Positions 23,382 to 33,182 of a DNA stretch of 39,357 nucleotides are shown piece by piece. Source of the stretch: Saprospiraceae bacterium (GTDB lineage Bacteria; Bacteroidota; Bacteroidia; Chitinophagales; Saprospiraceae). The notes under the pieces were generated by a model. The model searched no databases. It was given only the letters and a program-made list of their open reading frames with translations, and was not told where the DNA came from. The position numbers and the translations under genes are program-made. Position 1 is the first letter of the stretch. Every line of letters starts with the position of its first letter. Location of the stretch: assembly GCA_020628085.1 (NCBI GenBank), contig JAHDFQ010000024.1, positions 1 to 39,357 of the forward strand, read 5' to 3'.

Positions 23382-26300
23382 TTATTGGTTTCCACCAGCA
23401 CCAGTATCGGAACCACCTTGACAACCATCAATAAAGGCATCAAACTCAACACCTAACTTTACTTCAAAACCTGGTAATAGATCTATGTCTATTGCAGCAT
23501 CATAATCTACACCAATAGTAGGTGTTGTCATACCAATGATTTGGTCTGAATCAATACCTTGATCGGTTTCATAATCAGCATTCATATCTAACATTCCTGT
23601 TAACTGATTTCCACCACCTGTTTCGTAACCATCTATACAAGGATTAGCAGCACAACCGTCTGCTACTGTTGCCATAGCCGTAGCTGTACAACCCGAGCTG
23701 GTTTCTGTAACGACTACGGTGTATGTATTGGCAACTAAACCAGTTGCAGTAGCAGTAGTTTGTGCTCCACCGTCATCCCATAAGTAAGTATATGTTCCAT
23801 CACCACCGGTCACAGTAACGGTAGCTGTTCCATCCATTCCTGCACAAGTCATATCTGTAGCAGTAGCAGTTGCTGCTAAAGTGGATGTTGCACATGGATC
23901 AGGAGTTTCTTCTAAACAGAAATTAGCAGTTCCTGTATCATCATTTAAGAAATCAAATACTCTCAAAATTGCTGAACCTGGTGTTAGACCTGTTAAGGTT
24001 TCACTTCCAGTACCAAAGTTAACTATACAACCATCTTCAACTAAAGTACCACAGCTTCCAGTATATACAGTAGCTGCGAAAGAAGACCATGCGCCAGAGT
24101 CATAAATAATAACTAATTCTCCATTTGCTGGTACAGTTATAGAATACCAAGTATCACCACCACTGTAAGATCCGCAACTAGGGACAGGAAGTTCACCAGA
24201 ATCCGTTGCTTGATCGTTAGTAGTTATAATAGGTGCAGCACAACCTGTACCAGATGGATTAACCGTTGCAGGAATAGCATTTCCGCATAAATCATTAGCA
24301 GGAGGACAAGCTGTGGGAATATCGATGTTCTGTGTGAATACACAAGCTGGATCACCAGAGTCAATAGTTACAGTAACTGTACCACTTGCTGATGTTAGAC
24401 CTGTCAAAGTGTACATTCCTGCACCTACTGCTGTTTCAGTAGAAGCACCAGCATCAGAAGTAGTAATATCAACAGTAGCGCCACCAGTACCAACAGATGT
24501 CAAGTTGACATCAATTGAGTAATTATTGTTTGCACAATCACTACCATCAACTGTTAACGTTGCTGTTGGTGGGGCACAAGTACATGTAATATCCAAAGCT
24601 GTAAATGAACCAGCAGCAGCAGCATGCCCATGGACTAGAATGTAATAGCTTGTACCTGATACTGTGGTAAAAGTTACAGTTTCATCTATTGGAGCAGTTC
24701 CTCCGTCATCATCACCTGCAACACAAGTGAAAGCTGTTCCTGTACAAGTAAATACATCTAACTCTCCATCATAATCAGCAGTTAAGTCCACTGTTATAAC
24801 TTGTCCTGTTCCAATAAATTCGTACCAAATACCAGGAGCCGTTGAAGGGTCTGTTGCTGCACAACCGGCTATTCCTGTATTTGTAACACCATTAATACTT
24901 GTGTCATCAGCAACAGAACTACCACACACTAACGTAGCTGATGTCGTAGGCGCACAAGTAGTTGGACATGCTACAGGTGTCGTAAACACACTTGTAGTAG
25001 AGCAGCTTGCATCATTAGCATCTTCAACCGTAACAGTTACTGTTGTTCCTGCTAGAAACGGACCAATGTTGTAAGGGGTTGCAGAGCCATCAACTCCATT
25101 TACAGCAACTACACCTGCGTCATTTAGTATATTAATTGTAGTTGCACCGTTTAAGTTAGTAATATCTACATCAATGAAAAATTCCTGAGTAGGACAGCTA
25201 TTACCACCGTCTGATAATGTAAACGCAGGAGGGGTTGGACATACACACGTAAACGAAATATCATAATCTACTGCAGGGTCACCGTTGATCCAGTTTCCTA
25301 CTGAAATGTAGTATGTTGTTCCAGCAGTTGTAATTATAGAAGCTTGGACAGGGTTTCCACCACTACCAGCAGAGCCCGTTGCACAAGCTATTGTAGCACA
25401 AGTACCATCTGTACTTTCATAAATATCAACTTGACCCTCTTCTGTGGATGCATTCAAATCTATAATCCAGTTGTCACCTGTACCTACAAATGTATACCAG
25501 ATATTATCACCTTGTGAACCTACACAAGATGTACCTGATCCTCCTGTAGCTCCAGCCGTACTTTCTCCTGTTATTGTTGTTCCACAAGATACGACCGTTG
25601 CATTATTACATAAATCGTTTGTTGGTGGACATGAAAAACCAAAGTTACCAAGCGCAATATCACACTGTGTATCAGATCCATGTTCTAAAATCAGTGTTAT
25701 TGAAGAACCACTTGCATATGGACCAACAGTTATAACACCAGTTGTTGTTACTGGAGTAGTAGTTGTTCCATCATTAATTGCGGGAGTTCCATCTCCTAAG
25801 TTAGTTACGTTGACATCGATAGAAAATTGATTATTGGCACAATCAGTCACAATAGTAGCCGTAGCAGCAGGTTGAACACAAGCTAAAACTTGATTTGCTG
25901 CAAAGTTATCTATATAAAAATAATAATCACCACTAGTCCACGTATTAGCTATTCGCAATTTTACATCTGATCCAGTAGGTAAACTTGCACTTGGAATAAT
26001 AGCCATCATATTAGCACAAGTATTTGCGACAATATGATTATTATCATCTATTGTAAGAATAGTAGTCCAGTTCGTTCCATCATCAGTAGAGTATTGTAGA
26101 TCTGCAGATCCCCATCCTGCTGATGTTGCCACTGTTGCAGCAGACCAGTCCACTACTTTATAATCAAAGCTAACTGTCAAATCTGTTCCATTAGATGCTC
26201 CTATATAGTTTGGAGAAGTTAAATCACCTGTTGTGCTACTAGAGTATAGATTATCTCGTTCAGAGTTACCTGCACAAGTTTGTGTGCTAGTATTACTATA

Positions 26301-26429
26301 ACTATCTGTCCAGCCCGCAGGAGTACCTGCATCAAAATCTTCATTGACCAATACTTGAGCACTCAGCCCAAAAACACTTAATGAAAGACACAGCAGAAAT
26401 AGATAGCGTATAAATTTTATTTTTTGCAT
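23382..26429 (-). CDS. Large secreted multi-domain protein with C-terminal 3-coathanger-stack module
   Basis: The 1015-residue protein has a signal peptide (MQKIKFIRYLFLLCLSLSVFGLSAQ). A jelly-roll-like N-terminal region follows (VNEDFDAGTPAGWTD...VSFDYKVVDW...YFYIDNFAANQ). Next are at least three repeats of a Cys-rich, PPC-like module (DLCNNATVV..GTT...DNIWYTFVGTGDNWIIDL...TTYYISVG; ...GIWYEFIGTGQVITVDL...SYYILVHG; DLCGNA...DTWYSITVP). These alternate with short beta modules containing NQFSIDVNVTNLG-type motifs. One SprB-like repeat (GTATVTVTGGDGTYTYLWDDGGAQTTATATGL) precedes the end. The last ~70 residues (ADYETDQGIDSDQIIG...VDYDAAIDIDLLPGFEVKLGVEFDAFIDGC) match the 3-coathanger stack family. 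No T9SS type A or B domain is seen after it. The composition is strongly Thr/Gly/Asp-rich. It is probably an adhesin or surface structural protein. Confidence 0.82.
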   Translation of the reverse strand: MQKIKFIRYLFLLCLSLSVFGLSAQVLVNEDFDAGTPAGWTDSYSNTSTQTCAGNSERDNLYSSSTTGDLTSPNYIGASNGTDLTVSFDYKVVDWSAATVATSAGWGSADLQYSTDDGTNWTTILTIDDNNHIVANTCANMMAIIPSASLPTGSDVKLRIANTWTSGDYYFYIDNFAANQVLACVQPAATATIVTDCANNQFSIDVNVTNLGDGTPAINDGTTTTPVTTTGVITVGPYASGSSITLILEHGSDTQCDIALGNFGFSCPPTNDLCNNATVVSCGTTITGESTAGATGGSGTSCVGSQGDNIWYTFVGTGDNWIIDLNASTEEGQVDIYESTDGTCATIACATGSAGSGGNPVQASIITTAGTTYYISVGNWINGDPAVDYDISFTCVCPTPPAFTLSDGGNSCPTQEFFIDVDITNLNGATTINILNDAGVVAVNGVDGSATPYNIGPFLAGTTVTVTVEDANDASCSTTSVFTTPVACPTTCAPTTSATLVCGSSVADDTSINGVTNTGIAGCAATDPSTAPGIWYEFIGTGQVITVDLTADYDGELDVFTCTGTAFTCVAGDDDGGTAPIDETVTFTTVSGTSYYILVHGHAAAAGSFTALDITCTCAPPTATLTVDGSDCANNNYSIDVNLTSVGTGGATVDITTSDAGASTETAVGAGMYTLTGLTSASGTVTVTIDSGDPACVFTQNIDIPTACPPANDLCGNAIPATVNPSGTGCAAPIITTNDQATDSGELPVPSCGSYSGGDTWYSITVPANGELVIIYDSGAWSSFAATVYTGSCGTLVEDGCIVNFGTGSETLTGLTPGSAILRVFDFLNDDTGTANFCLEETPDPCATSTLAATATATDMTCAGMDGTATVTVTGGDGTYTYLWDDGGAQTTATATGLVANTYTVVVTETSSGCTATAMATVADGCAANPCIDGYETGGGNQLTGMLDMNADYETDQGIDSDQIIGMTTPTIGVDYDAAIDIDLLPGFEVKLGVEFDAFIDGCQGGSDTGAGGNQ

Positions 26430-26926
26430 AAGAATTATTTATGTTTTAGTAAATAAATAATCATGTTAGAAACATAGTTGTTTCCAACATAAGAGTAACT
26501 AGATACAATCTGTACCAAGCACTTTATATTCTTCCCAGAAGTATCATCCATCAATTATGTGCATAGAACTGATGGGTAATGCTTCGGTAAGAAAGATTAC
26601 AAAAGTAGTTATGTAATTGTGTTTAAATGCTCAAAAAATCAAACTGAAAGTAACAAAGACAGGATATTGTTCAAGAATAAAAAATTCTTAATACAGTTTA
26701 AAGAGTTCTTTGGTTAATTATAGTGGTGTTTGACTTTGATAAAAAAAGTGAAGATTCTAGTTTCCTCATCAAATATCATTAGTGAAGATATATAAAATCT
26801 TTTAATAAAAAAAAAGAGATAAAGATTTTTATCATCTATATCTCTTTTTTAACAACATTACAAACCAATAATTCGGTTTAAAACAAAATTATAGTAAAGT
26901 GTATTCTTAGAAGTCAAAATATAAAA
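26430..26926 (-). other. Intergenic gap with leader hairpin and -7-like box
   Basis: No gene is evident here. On the minus strand, TACTTTTG (plus-strand CAAAAGTA, 26600-26607) fits TAnnTTTG and could promote the 23382-26429 gene with a ~170-nt leader. In that leader ATGTTAGAAACA (26463-26474) pairs with TGTTTCCAACAT (26479-26490) with one mismatch, around a 4-nt loop. The right part of the gap holds the terminator of the next gene. Confidence 0.4.
26810..26850 (-). terminator. Terminator after the 26927-28609 gene
   Basis: AAAAAAGAGATA (26810-26821) pairs with TATCTCTTTTTT (26839-26850), with GAT/ATC pairs inside. On the minus strand the stem ends in a run of T's, the classic rho-independent layout, 77 bases past the stop. 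Confidence 0.8.
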
Positions 26927-28609
26927 TTATTCTTTTTTCTTTTCTTTATTTACCAATATCGTAGCCTTATTTTCATCAACCTTTAGTGCTGACGTATTAT
27001 CTTCTGTTTCTCCCAATGGATTTAAAACGCCTCCCATTCCATTACAACCATCTATAAAGGCACAGAATGTTGCTCCTAACTGAACTTCAAAACCTGCTGA
27101 TCCTGCAATTCCTAGGGTAATATCTGTTCCTGCGTCATAATCAATGGTTGTCCCAGCTGCAATCGTTTGTATAGATAAAATATTTCCATCTGTCTCATAA
27201 TCTGTTTGATCTGGAGCTGTTCCTGCAATACCATTATAATTAGCTGGACAAACCACAGGCGTACAATTTTCTAATAACAATTCGTCTATGTATATGCGAG
27301 TTGGTGTTGTACCATTTTCTACCAGCTCGAAAACTAGGGAATGCGACGTATTGTCGGCATAAGCTGAAAGATCAATGGTGATTTCCCGCCATTTGTTTTC
27401 ACCACACAAAGATGATGTGCCAGTAAGGGTATATTCTACATTTCCATCTACAGTAACTGTAAAAATATCTCCTGACGAGCATACATCAGCTAACATCCAA
27501 AAATACAAGTTAAATGTACTTCCACTGGCCAAGAAAACGCTTCGTGATAGTGTAGAAGTATAAGGCCCACCCGTACTGACATTAGTACCACCATAACCAC
27601 CAAAACCAGCTGCATTCATACCTGCCAATGGTGATTCGTTTCTAATAATATCATTTGCCATTACATTGATATTATTTCCATCAACTGCACTTCGAACCCA
27701 GCTATTAGTGGTTTCAAAGTCACCGTTACTAATGACAGAGGTACAGTTATTTCCTAATGTGCGACAGGCACCGTATACATAAGAAACTTGAGAAGTACAT
27801 CCAGCACCATCACTAAAAATTACATTATAGGTTTGATCTGGAGCAAATGTACCAAAAGGAGGATATGACCCTGTTGAGTTGACAGGAACGCTAGTTCCCA
27901 TTCCATCTATGCTTGCGCTATAAGTTCCATCTCCAATGTCTGATACATTTAGCGTAATCTCATCAGCTGTACAATCATAGCTAGCCGTTGCCGTAGGAGG
28001 ATCACACGATTCAATTTGAAATATAGTATTGGCTACGAAAGACGTTGTTAAGGTAGCTGTTGGTGGCGAGCTAGGGTTTGGGTTTGTAGAATCACTTCTA
28101 TAATGTATGCCTCTAGTTGTTCCCATATTGGTACAATAAAAATCATCACCAACTGAATCATAACCATTAGAATTTTCTTCAAAAGCAACAATTAAATTAT
28201 CTATACCATTGTAAACAAATGGTGCATTGAGTGTTAATGTAACCCAACCTACACCTCCTGAAACATTCATTCCACCAGCATAAACCTGCGTAAGGTTGTT
28301 AATTGATTCCCAGTCTGAACTATTAGTAAATGATGTTTTACTAGAATGACCTAGATATATCACAAGATCTTGACTATTAGGGAGTGTACTAGTTCCACTG
28401 AAATAGTAGGATAAGGATGTTATTGAACCTGCCGTATTGATTTCTGAAGCAAGATAAATATTTTGAGCGTAAGTATATGAATAGTAAGGCTCAAAAGGAT
28501 ACGCTTGTGATTCATTTGTACCCGTTCCTACTGTAACTTGAGCCATAATTTGAGCATAACAAGCCAAACATCCAAATAGAATCAAATATGATTTGTAAAG
28601 AAATCGCAT
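26927..28609 (-). CDS. Secreted protein with C-terminal 3-coathanger-stack module
   Basis: The 560-residue product has a signal peptide (MRFLYKSYLILFGCLACYAQIMAQ). The N-terminal domain (VGTGTNESQAYPFEPYYSYTYAQNIYLASEI..AGSITSLSYYFSG...VIYLGHSSKTSF) matches a pattern common in gliding/biofilm-type Bacteroidota proteins. Later comes a carbohydrate-binding-like domain (ISNGDFETTNSWVRSAVDGNNIN...SLVFELVENGTTPTRIYIDELLLE). The C-terminal module (TDYETDGNILSIQTIAAGTTIDYDAGTDITLGI...GFEVQLGATFCAFIDGC) is the same 3-coathanger stack as in the upstream neighbour. A 35-residue charged tail ending EKKKE follows, with no T9SS sorting domain. A terminator lies behind it. Confidence 0.82.
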   Translation of the reverse strand: MRFLYKSYLILFGCLACYAQIMAQVTVGTGTNESQAYPFEPYYSYTYAQNIYLASEINTAGSITSLSYYFSGTSTLPNSQDLVIYLGHSSKTSFTNSSDWESINNLTQVYAGGMNVSGGVGWVTLTLNAPFVYNGIDNLIVAFEENSNGYDSVGDDFYCTNMGTTRGIHYRSDSTNPNPSSPPTATLTTSFVANTIFQIESCDPPTATASYDCTADEITLNVSDIGDGTYSASIDGMGTSVPVNSTGSYPPFGTFAPDQTYNVIFSDGAGCTSQVSYVYGACRTLGNNCTSVISNGDFETTNSWVRSAVDGNNINVMANDIIRNESPLAGMNAAGFGGYGGTNVSTGGPYTSTLSRSVFLASGSTFNLYFWMLADVCSSGDIFTVTVDGNVEYTLTGTSSLCGENKWREITIDLSAYADNTSHSLVFELVENGTTPTRIYIDELLLENCTPVVCPANYNGIAGTAPDQTDYETDGNILSIQTIAAGTTIDYDAGTDITLGIAGSAGFEVQLGATFCAFIDGCNGMGGVLNPLGETEDNTSALKVDENKATILVNKEKKKE

Positions 28610-28828
28610 AATTTCAGTTATTGTTAAGATTTTAAAATTTTATTAAATCGGTCGGAAACAGCTTTTCAATTTAATAGTGGTTGGTAGTTGTATCTTGAAA
28701 CTACAATCAATACGGGTGTAGGGTAGGTAATATCTCTTTTTTAGTAATAACCATGTTGTACAAAGAGATTTGTATTTACACAGAAGATCATAGCCAATGT
28801 AAATTTAATTTTTTTTACAAAAAAAAAG

Positions 28829-28859
28829 AAACCAAAAGTGGCATAATCACTTTTGGTTT
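28829..28859 (-). terminator. Terminator after the DUF1501 gene
   Basis: AAACCAAAAGTG (28829-28840) and CACTTTTGGTTT (28848-28859) form a perfect 12-bp stem with a 7-nt loop. A run of A's to the left becomes a T tract on the minus strand. The stem lies ~65 bases past the stop. The rest of the 28610-28922 gap holds nothing else I can support. Confidence 0.88.
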
Positions 28860-28922
28860 ACATTTTTAACAATATATGATTTGGTATTTATATCACAATA
28901 CCATTTTTAGTTATAGCTTTTT

Positions 28923-30539
28923 TCACAATCCAACACGTATTTTACCGCTAAACGCCTGTCCATTGGCTTCTATCCTGTAAACATAGGTTGCAGCAACATA
29001 TTTACTCCTAGGTTGAAAAACGACCTGATGAGTACCTGCCATTTGTCGCCCTTTATGTAAGGTCGCCATAGGTTGACCCAAAATATCAAATACCTCTACT
29101 TTTGTGAACATCGTATTTTCTAAAGTATAAAAAATCACAACATCACCATTTGGTGCATAACGAGCCTCGTGTTGCATGCTGTAGCCAGGTAAACTGGTGT
29201 TCGACAGTGGACTACACTCTACACCTAAATCAACCCGTTCAAAAGATTGACCCATAACATTATCTACCAAATTAGCATCTATACATAACCAATTTTCAAG
29301 AATAGAGGCATAAATACTTCTAAAATCAGTGCTGAATTGTAGGTTTCCATTGGCATCTAAGTCATTTAAGTTGGGCTGTTCACCCAAGAATCCATTTCCA
29401 TTGAGTCCTTTTCCGAAAAGCATCAACGGTGCAGCCGTTCCATGATCTGTTCCTTGTGAAGCATTTTGATTGACTCGACGACCAAATTCTGAGAACGTCA
29501 TACATAATACTTCTTTATCTAATGTTGAACCTAAATCTTGATAAAATTTATTGATCGAATCGGATAATTGAGTTAACAAATTAGCGTGTTTATCCAACTG
29601 TCCAGCATGTGTATCAAATCCGTCCAAAGTAACCATATATACCTTTGTGCCCAAACCACCCTTTATCAATCGAGCTACCAGACTCATTTGACCATTGGCA
29701 TTCATATAATCAACATCTGTGGTTGAATTATCGTAGGCTTCTTTGATGACTTCGGCATATCTAAAAGTAGTATTGGTGACTAATCGCATATACTCTAATT
29801 GTTCACCGAAATAGCAATCAGGCAGGTTTTCCAAAGGATATAATTGTCCCGATTGAGCTATTTCATACAAATCGTCTGGACTGGTAACGGAAACAGCATA
29901 ATTGGTGTTATTCATATCTGATCCATTGAACACAATGTTACCTGATGATCCGATCTGAATAGCTGGCGGTTTTGGTGGCGCATCCGTCAAAAAATCGGGA
30001 AACTCGTTTTCAAGAAAACGACCCATCCATCCTGAACTATCTATCTCTAAAGCATCACTTGCTGATGCCCAAATATCAGTTGACCGAAAATGAGATAAAT
30101 TGTGATTGGGATATCCAACGCTATTCAACACCTTCATGCCGTTTTGCTGCCATAAGCTCTCTAATGGACTCATAGCTGGGTGCATTCCAAAATCATCTAA
30201 ACCAATTAAACTATTTTCAGGTAAGGCGATTTCTGGACGATTGGCAAGATAGGTTTCGTAGTCATACATAGGAACAAAAGTATTCAATCCATCATTTCCA
30301 CCTTTCAGGCGAATAATCACCAATACTCGATCCTCTATAGCATTGTTTAACAAATAACTAAATGGTGAAGCCGACATCGCACTAACGGCAGTTCCTCCCA
30401 ATAAAACACTTGCTCCACTCGTTAGGCCTAAGCCTCTTAGAAAACTCCTTCTACTCCAATTTTGGTGATCTTGCTGATGTGCTTTTCCATGTTCTTTAGC
30501 TGCACCAAACCGCATATTATTTTTATTCTTATTTTTCAT
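28923..30539 (-). CDS. DUF1501 protein with Tat signal and T9SS-like sorting domain
   Basis: The 538-residue protein has a Tat-type leader (SRRSFLRGL, twin Arg at 30-31, followed by a hydrophobic GLTSGASVLLGGTAVSA). It then has the DUF1501 core (VLVIIRLKGGNDGLNTFVPMYD, residues ~70-92; ALPENSLIGLDDFGMHPAMSPL; VTLDGFDTHAGQ; MTFSEFGRRVNQNASQGTDHGTAAPLMLFG). The core is sulfatase/alkaline-phosphatase-like but of unknown activity. The final ~75 residues (NGDVVIFYTLENTMFTKVEVFDILGQPMATL...GKIRVGL) look like a T9SS type A domain. It lies 118 bases downstream of the DUF1800 gene, its usual partner, and is probably cotranscribed with it. A strong terminator follows. Confidence 0.88.
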   Translation of the reverse strand: MKNKNKNNMRFGAAKEHGKAHQQDHQNWSRRSFLRGLGLTSGASVLLGGTAVSAMSASPFSYLLNNAIEDRVLVIIRLKGGNDGLNTFVPMYDYETYLANRPEIALPENSLIGLDDFGMHPAMSPLESLWQQNGMKVLNSVGYPNHNLSHFRSTDIWASASDALEIDSSGWMGRFLENEFPDFLTDAPPKPPAIQIGSSGNIVFNGSDMNNTNYAVSVTSPDDLYEIAQSGQLYPLENLPDCYFGEQLEYMRLVTNTTFRYAEVIKEAYDNSTTDVDYMNANGQMSLVARLIKGGLGTKVYMVTLDGFDTHAGQLDKHANLLTQLSDSINKFYQDLGSTLDKEVLCMTFSEFGRRVNQNASQGTDHGTAAPLMLFGKGLNGNGFLGEQPNLNDLDANGNLQFSTDFRSIYASILENWLCIDANLVDNVMGQSFERVDLGVECSPLSNTSLPGYSMQHEARYAPNGDVVIFYTLENTMFTKVEVFDILGQPMATLHKGRQMAGTHQVVFQPRSKYVAATYVYRIEANGQAFSGKIRVGL

Positions 30540-30657
30540 GATAATCTATATTTATTAAGGGGTACTAAAAAAATGGGGTAAAAATTTTGATCTCTTTCGA
30601 GAAAATTTTCTAGCCATTCTTTTTCCTAGAACTACTTAATCAGGGTTGGTACACCCA

Positions 30658-32154
30658 TTAAACAAATTGAAATTCTGGAATTTTACTAATATGTATAATC
30701 AATAAAGCGACTTGTGCAGCCACCACATCTTCATTATAATCTAATGTCCAAGTACCATCTTCAAAGTAATTGGCAGGAACATAATCACTTTTAAAAATAT
30801 TAGTGGCTCGCTCATAATCTGCTGGCGTTTGTAAGCCAACAGGAACAAAATGATCGACAATAAGCTGGGTGATAAATGCTGGATCGTTAGAGTTGCCCGA
30901 TATTTGTTTGGCAAAATCTATGTAGAGATATTTATAGTTTTCATAGATATAGAAAACCAAATTTTGCATCGTTTCCCAACGACCAATAAGCGTACTACTA
31001 TTCACCCAATTTCGGTTGCCTTGCCAACCAGCCACATCAACGGGATTCATCAATTCTTGTCCAAGCGTGGCTCCTTCAAAGTAAATTCTAAGGAAAAATT
31101 GATTGTAATTAAGATTCGTATCAAAAAATGACTCGTAAGGGTATTCAAATTCCTTAACGTAATTTAACATCATTTCTATGGGACTTTTTATCTGAACATC
31201 CATGTTGGCTTCATCAAAAAAGTGTTCACTTTTAAATAATTGTCGATAAACGGGAGCAAGTTCAAAGTTGTTTGCCAGAAACGTAGCAGCCAATTCATCA
31301 ATAATAGTCTGATCTATTTCTGGATTAACAAAACGTTTATACAATTTTGTACAAATATGCTGAGCAATTTCATTCGCTCGTTGCTCAAATAAAATAGTGT
31401 GTACGTCGTCATAATTCCAGTTGCCTGTTTGACCAAAAATAGTTTTCACCCCAGGATCATGTGCAATAGGCAAATATCCAATGGGTGCACAACCTTCTGT
31501 AAAGCCATTCCAGCCTGTCAGGGCTCTAGCTGTTTCTGTAATATCTGTTTGTGTGTAACCATTATCAACCCCCAATGTGAATAACTCGTATAGTTCTCTG
31601 GCATAATTTTCATTAGGATTAGTTCTCGTATTTTGTACTCCATTTAAATAGATGAGCATAGCAGGGGTTGTACCTATTTCGGTAGTCAAGGTTTTGAAAT
31701 TGCCCAATACATTTTTTTGAATAATCGTATGGTATTGATACATGTACGAAGGACAGTTGTAATCATCTAGTCGAGTAACAAAATGATTGTGCCAAAACAT
31801 TTCTAGTTTTTCTCTAAAATTATTTTCGGAAACCATTTCTTCCATCCAATCAAAAATCCACTCATATATTTGTTGAATAACTTCACTCTGAATGGTATCT
31901 GACCCATAATTACTTAAAGACCAATTACTCCATTCGGGTTCGGGCGGTAGTGGCTTGTTAATAGCATTATCAATAATTAAATCCACTAGTTGTGTTGGAC
32001 TTAGATTACTATCCAATATTTCATCAATACGTTGTGGATTTAGACCGAAGCCCATTCGTCTGGCAAGGTGTGCAATTCGTCGCCGAGTCCAAGGCATCGT
32101 TGCGGAAGGTACATAAGGAGCGATTGTTCCCGTAGCACAATTTGTTACTATCAT
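30658..32154 (-). CDS. DUF1800 domain protein
   Basis: The DUF1800 family is defined by features seen here: an N-terminal LARRMGFG and the EEMVSENNFREKLEMFWHNHFVT segment (about residues 102-124). It is followed by YLNGVQNTRTNPNENYARELYELFTLGVDNGYTQTDITETARALTGWNG, where ARELMELF..G is the family signature, and a C-terminal GWQGNRNWVNSSTLIGRWE. From MIVTNCATG at 32154 it has 498 residues; a longer in-frame start at 32196 is less likely. No clear Sec or Tat signal is visible at the N-terminus. DUF1800 and DUF1501 genes form a conserved pair in many bacteria, with no established function. Confidence 0.9.
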   Translation of the reverse strand: MIVTNCATGTIAPYVPSATMPWTRRRIAHLARRMGFGLNPQRIDEILDSNLSPTQLVDLIIDNAINKPLPPEPEWSNWSLSNYGSDTIQSEVIQQIYEWIFDWMEEMVSENNFREKLEMFWHNHFVTRLDDYNCPSYMYQYHTIIQKNVLGNFKTLTTEIGTTPAMLIYLNGVQNTRTNPNENYARELYELFTLGVDNGYTQTDITETARALTGWNGFTEGCAPIGYLPIAHDPGVKTIFGQTGNWNYDDVHTILFEQRANEIAQHICTKLYKRFVNPEIDQTIIDELAATFLANNFELAPVYRQLFKSEHFFDEANMDVQIKSPIEMMLNYVKEFEYPYESFFDTNLNYNQFFLRIYFEGATLGQELMNPVDVAGWQGNRNWVNSSTLIGRWETMQNLVFYIYENYKYLYIDFAKQISGNSNDPAFITQLIVDHFVPVGLQTPADYERATNIFKSDYVPANYFEDGTWTLDYNEDVVAAQVALLIIHISKIPEFQFV

Positions 32155-32403
32155 AATAGGTAGATTTTTAAATTTGATCGTCTTTTGGACTTTCAAAATA
32201 AGGAATCGTTTAATACGGTGCTTGTTTTTTGTAGGATTTATCTAAAAATTAACAGAAACAGGCACATATCTGACCCTTTTCTTAATATCCAATAAATTAA
32301 AATATGTGTTTGGCAATATTTACTTCAAAACACATTTATAACACCCGTAACTTGCAGACAGAACCAACACACATATTTTACAACCAATAAAAAATACAAC
32401 CTT

Positions 32404-33042
32404 ATGAAAAAGATAACTTACATCTGCTTTGTACTTTGCTTAATATTAAGTGCTTGTGGTAAAAACGAAGTACGACCAACCACCATAAGCGGTCAAGCAC
32501 TTCAATATGGAACACTAGAACCCATTGAAGGAGCAAATGTATATCTAATTGCTTCGGGAGGAGGAGACGGGAATATTCTGACCAATGATCTAAGTTGGAC
32601 AACACTAGATTCTATGTTAACGGACGCCGAAGGACGCTATGCGTTTGAGCGAATCATTAGCGGAGCACCTTATATTGTCACTGACCTTGACGATACTCGA
32701 TATGCTCCTCAAAGAGATATTATTCCTGTTCAAAAAGAAGGTGATAATCCAATTGACCTAATTTTCAAACCTTACGCTTGGTTTAAGATACATCTAAAAA
32801 ATGTGAATCCGCATAATACCAGAGATGAGATTTTCCTTGGCGGTTTTGGTTTGGGAGGAGGCAGTGATCAAAATAGATTTATCGGTTCTTCAATTGATAC
32901 AACGATAATAGGAGAAGTTGAAGCTAATAAAAATATCAATCTAAAATGGATTATATACAAAGAGAATAATGATGATATGGAAGAAAACGACTCATTCTAT
33001 ATATCAGCCTTCGACACCATTGACTATGAAATTTTATATTAG
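32404..33042 (+). CDS. Lipoprotein with carboxypeptidase-regulatory-like domain
   Basis: The 212-residue protein has a lipoprotein signal (MKKITYICFVLCLILSAC, Cys18). The following ~90 residues (TTISGQALQYGTLEPIEGANVYLIASGGG...TLDSMLTDAEGRYAFERI..GAPYIVTDL) fit the carboxypeptidase-regulatory/CnaB-like beta-sandwich. The C-terminal ~100 residues (YAWFKIHLKNVNPHN...NINLKWIIYKE) form a second beta-rich region. It is probably anchored to the outer membrane, with unknown function. It is divergent from the DUF1800 gene; no clear -7 box is visible in the 32155-32403 gap. A separate gene follows after ~140 bases. Confidence 0.8.
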   Translation: MKKITYICFVLCLILSACGKNEVRPTTISGQALQYGTLEPIEGANVYLIASGGGDGNILTNDLSWTTLDSMLTDAEGRYAFERIISGAPYIVTDLDDTRYAPQRDIIPVQKEGDNPIDLIFKPYAWFKIHLKNVNPHNTRDEIFLGGFGLGGGSDQNRFIGSSIDTTIIGEVEANKNINLKWIIYKENNDDMEENDSFYISAFDTIDYEILY

Positions 33043-33182
33043 TTTCAAAAACTAGTCAAATAATAAGATCTGGTGTGTTATGAATCGTGTTAAAAAACAC
33101 CTTGTTATCAAATTTTGAACGGAATCGTAAGACGTCTTGTACTTTTCGCTTATTTTTACAAAATACTAAATGTAATATATTA

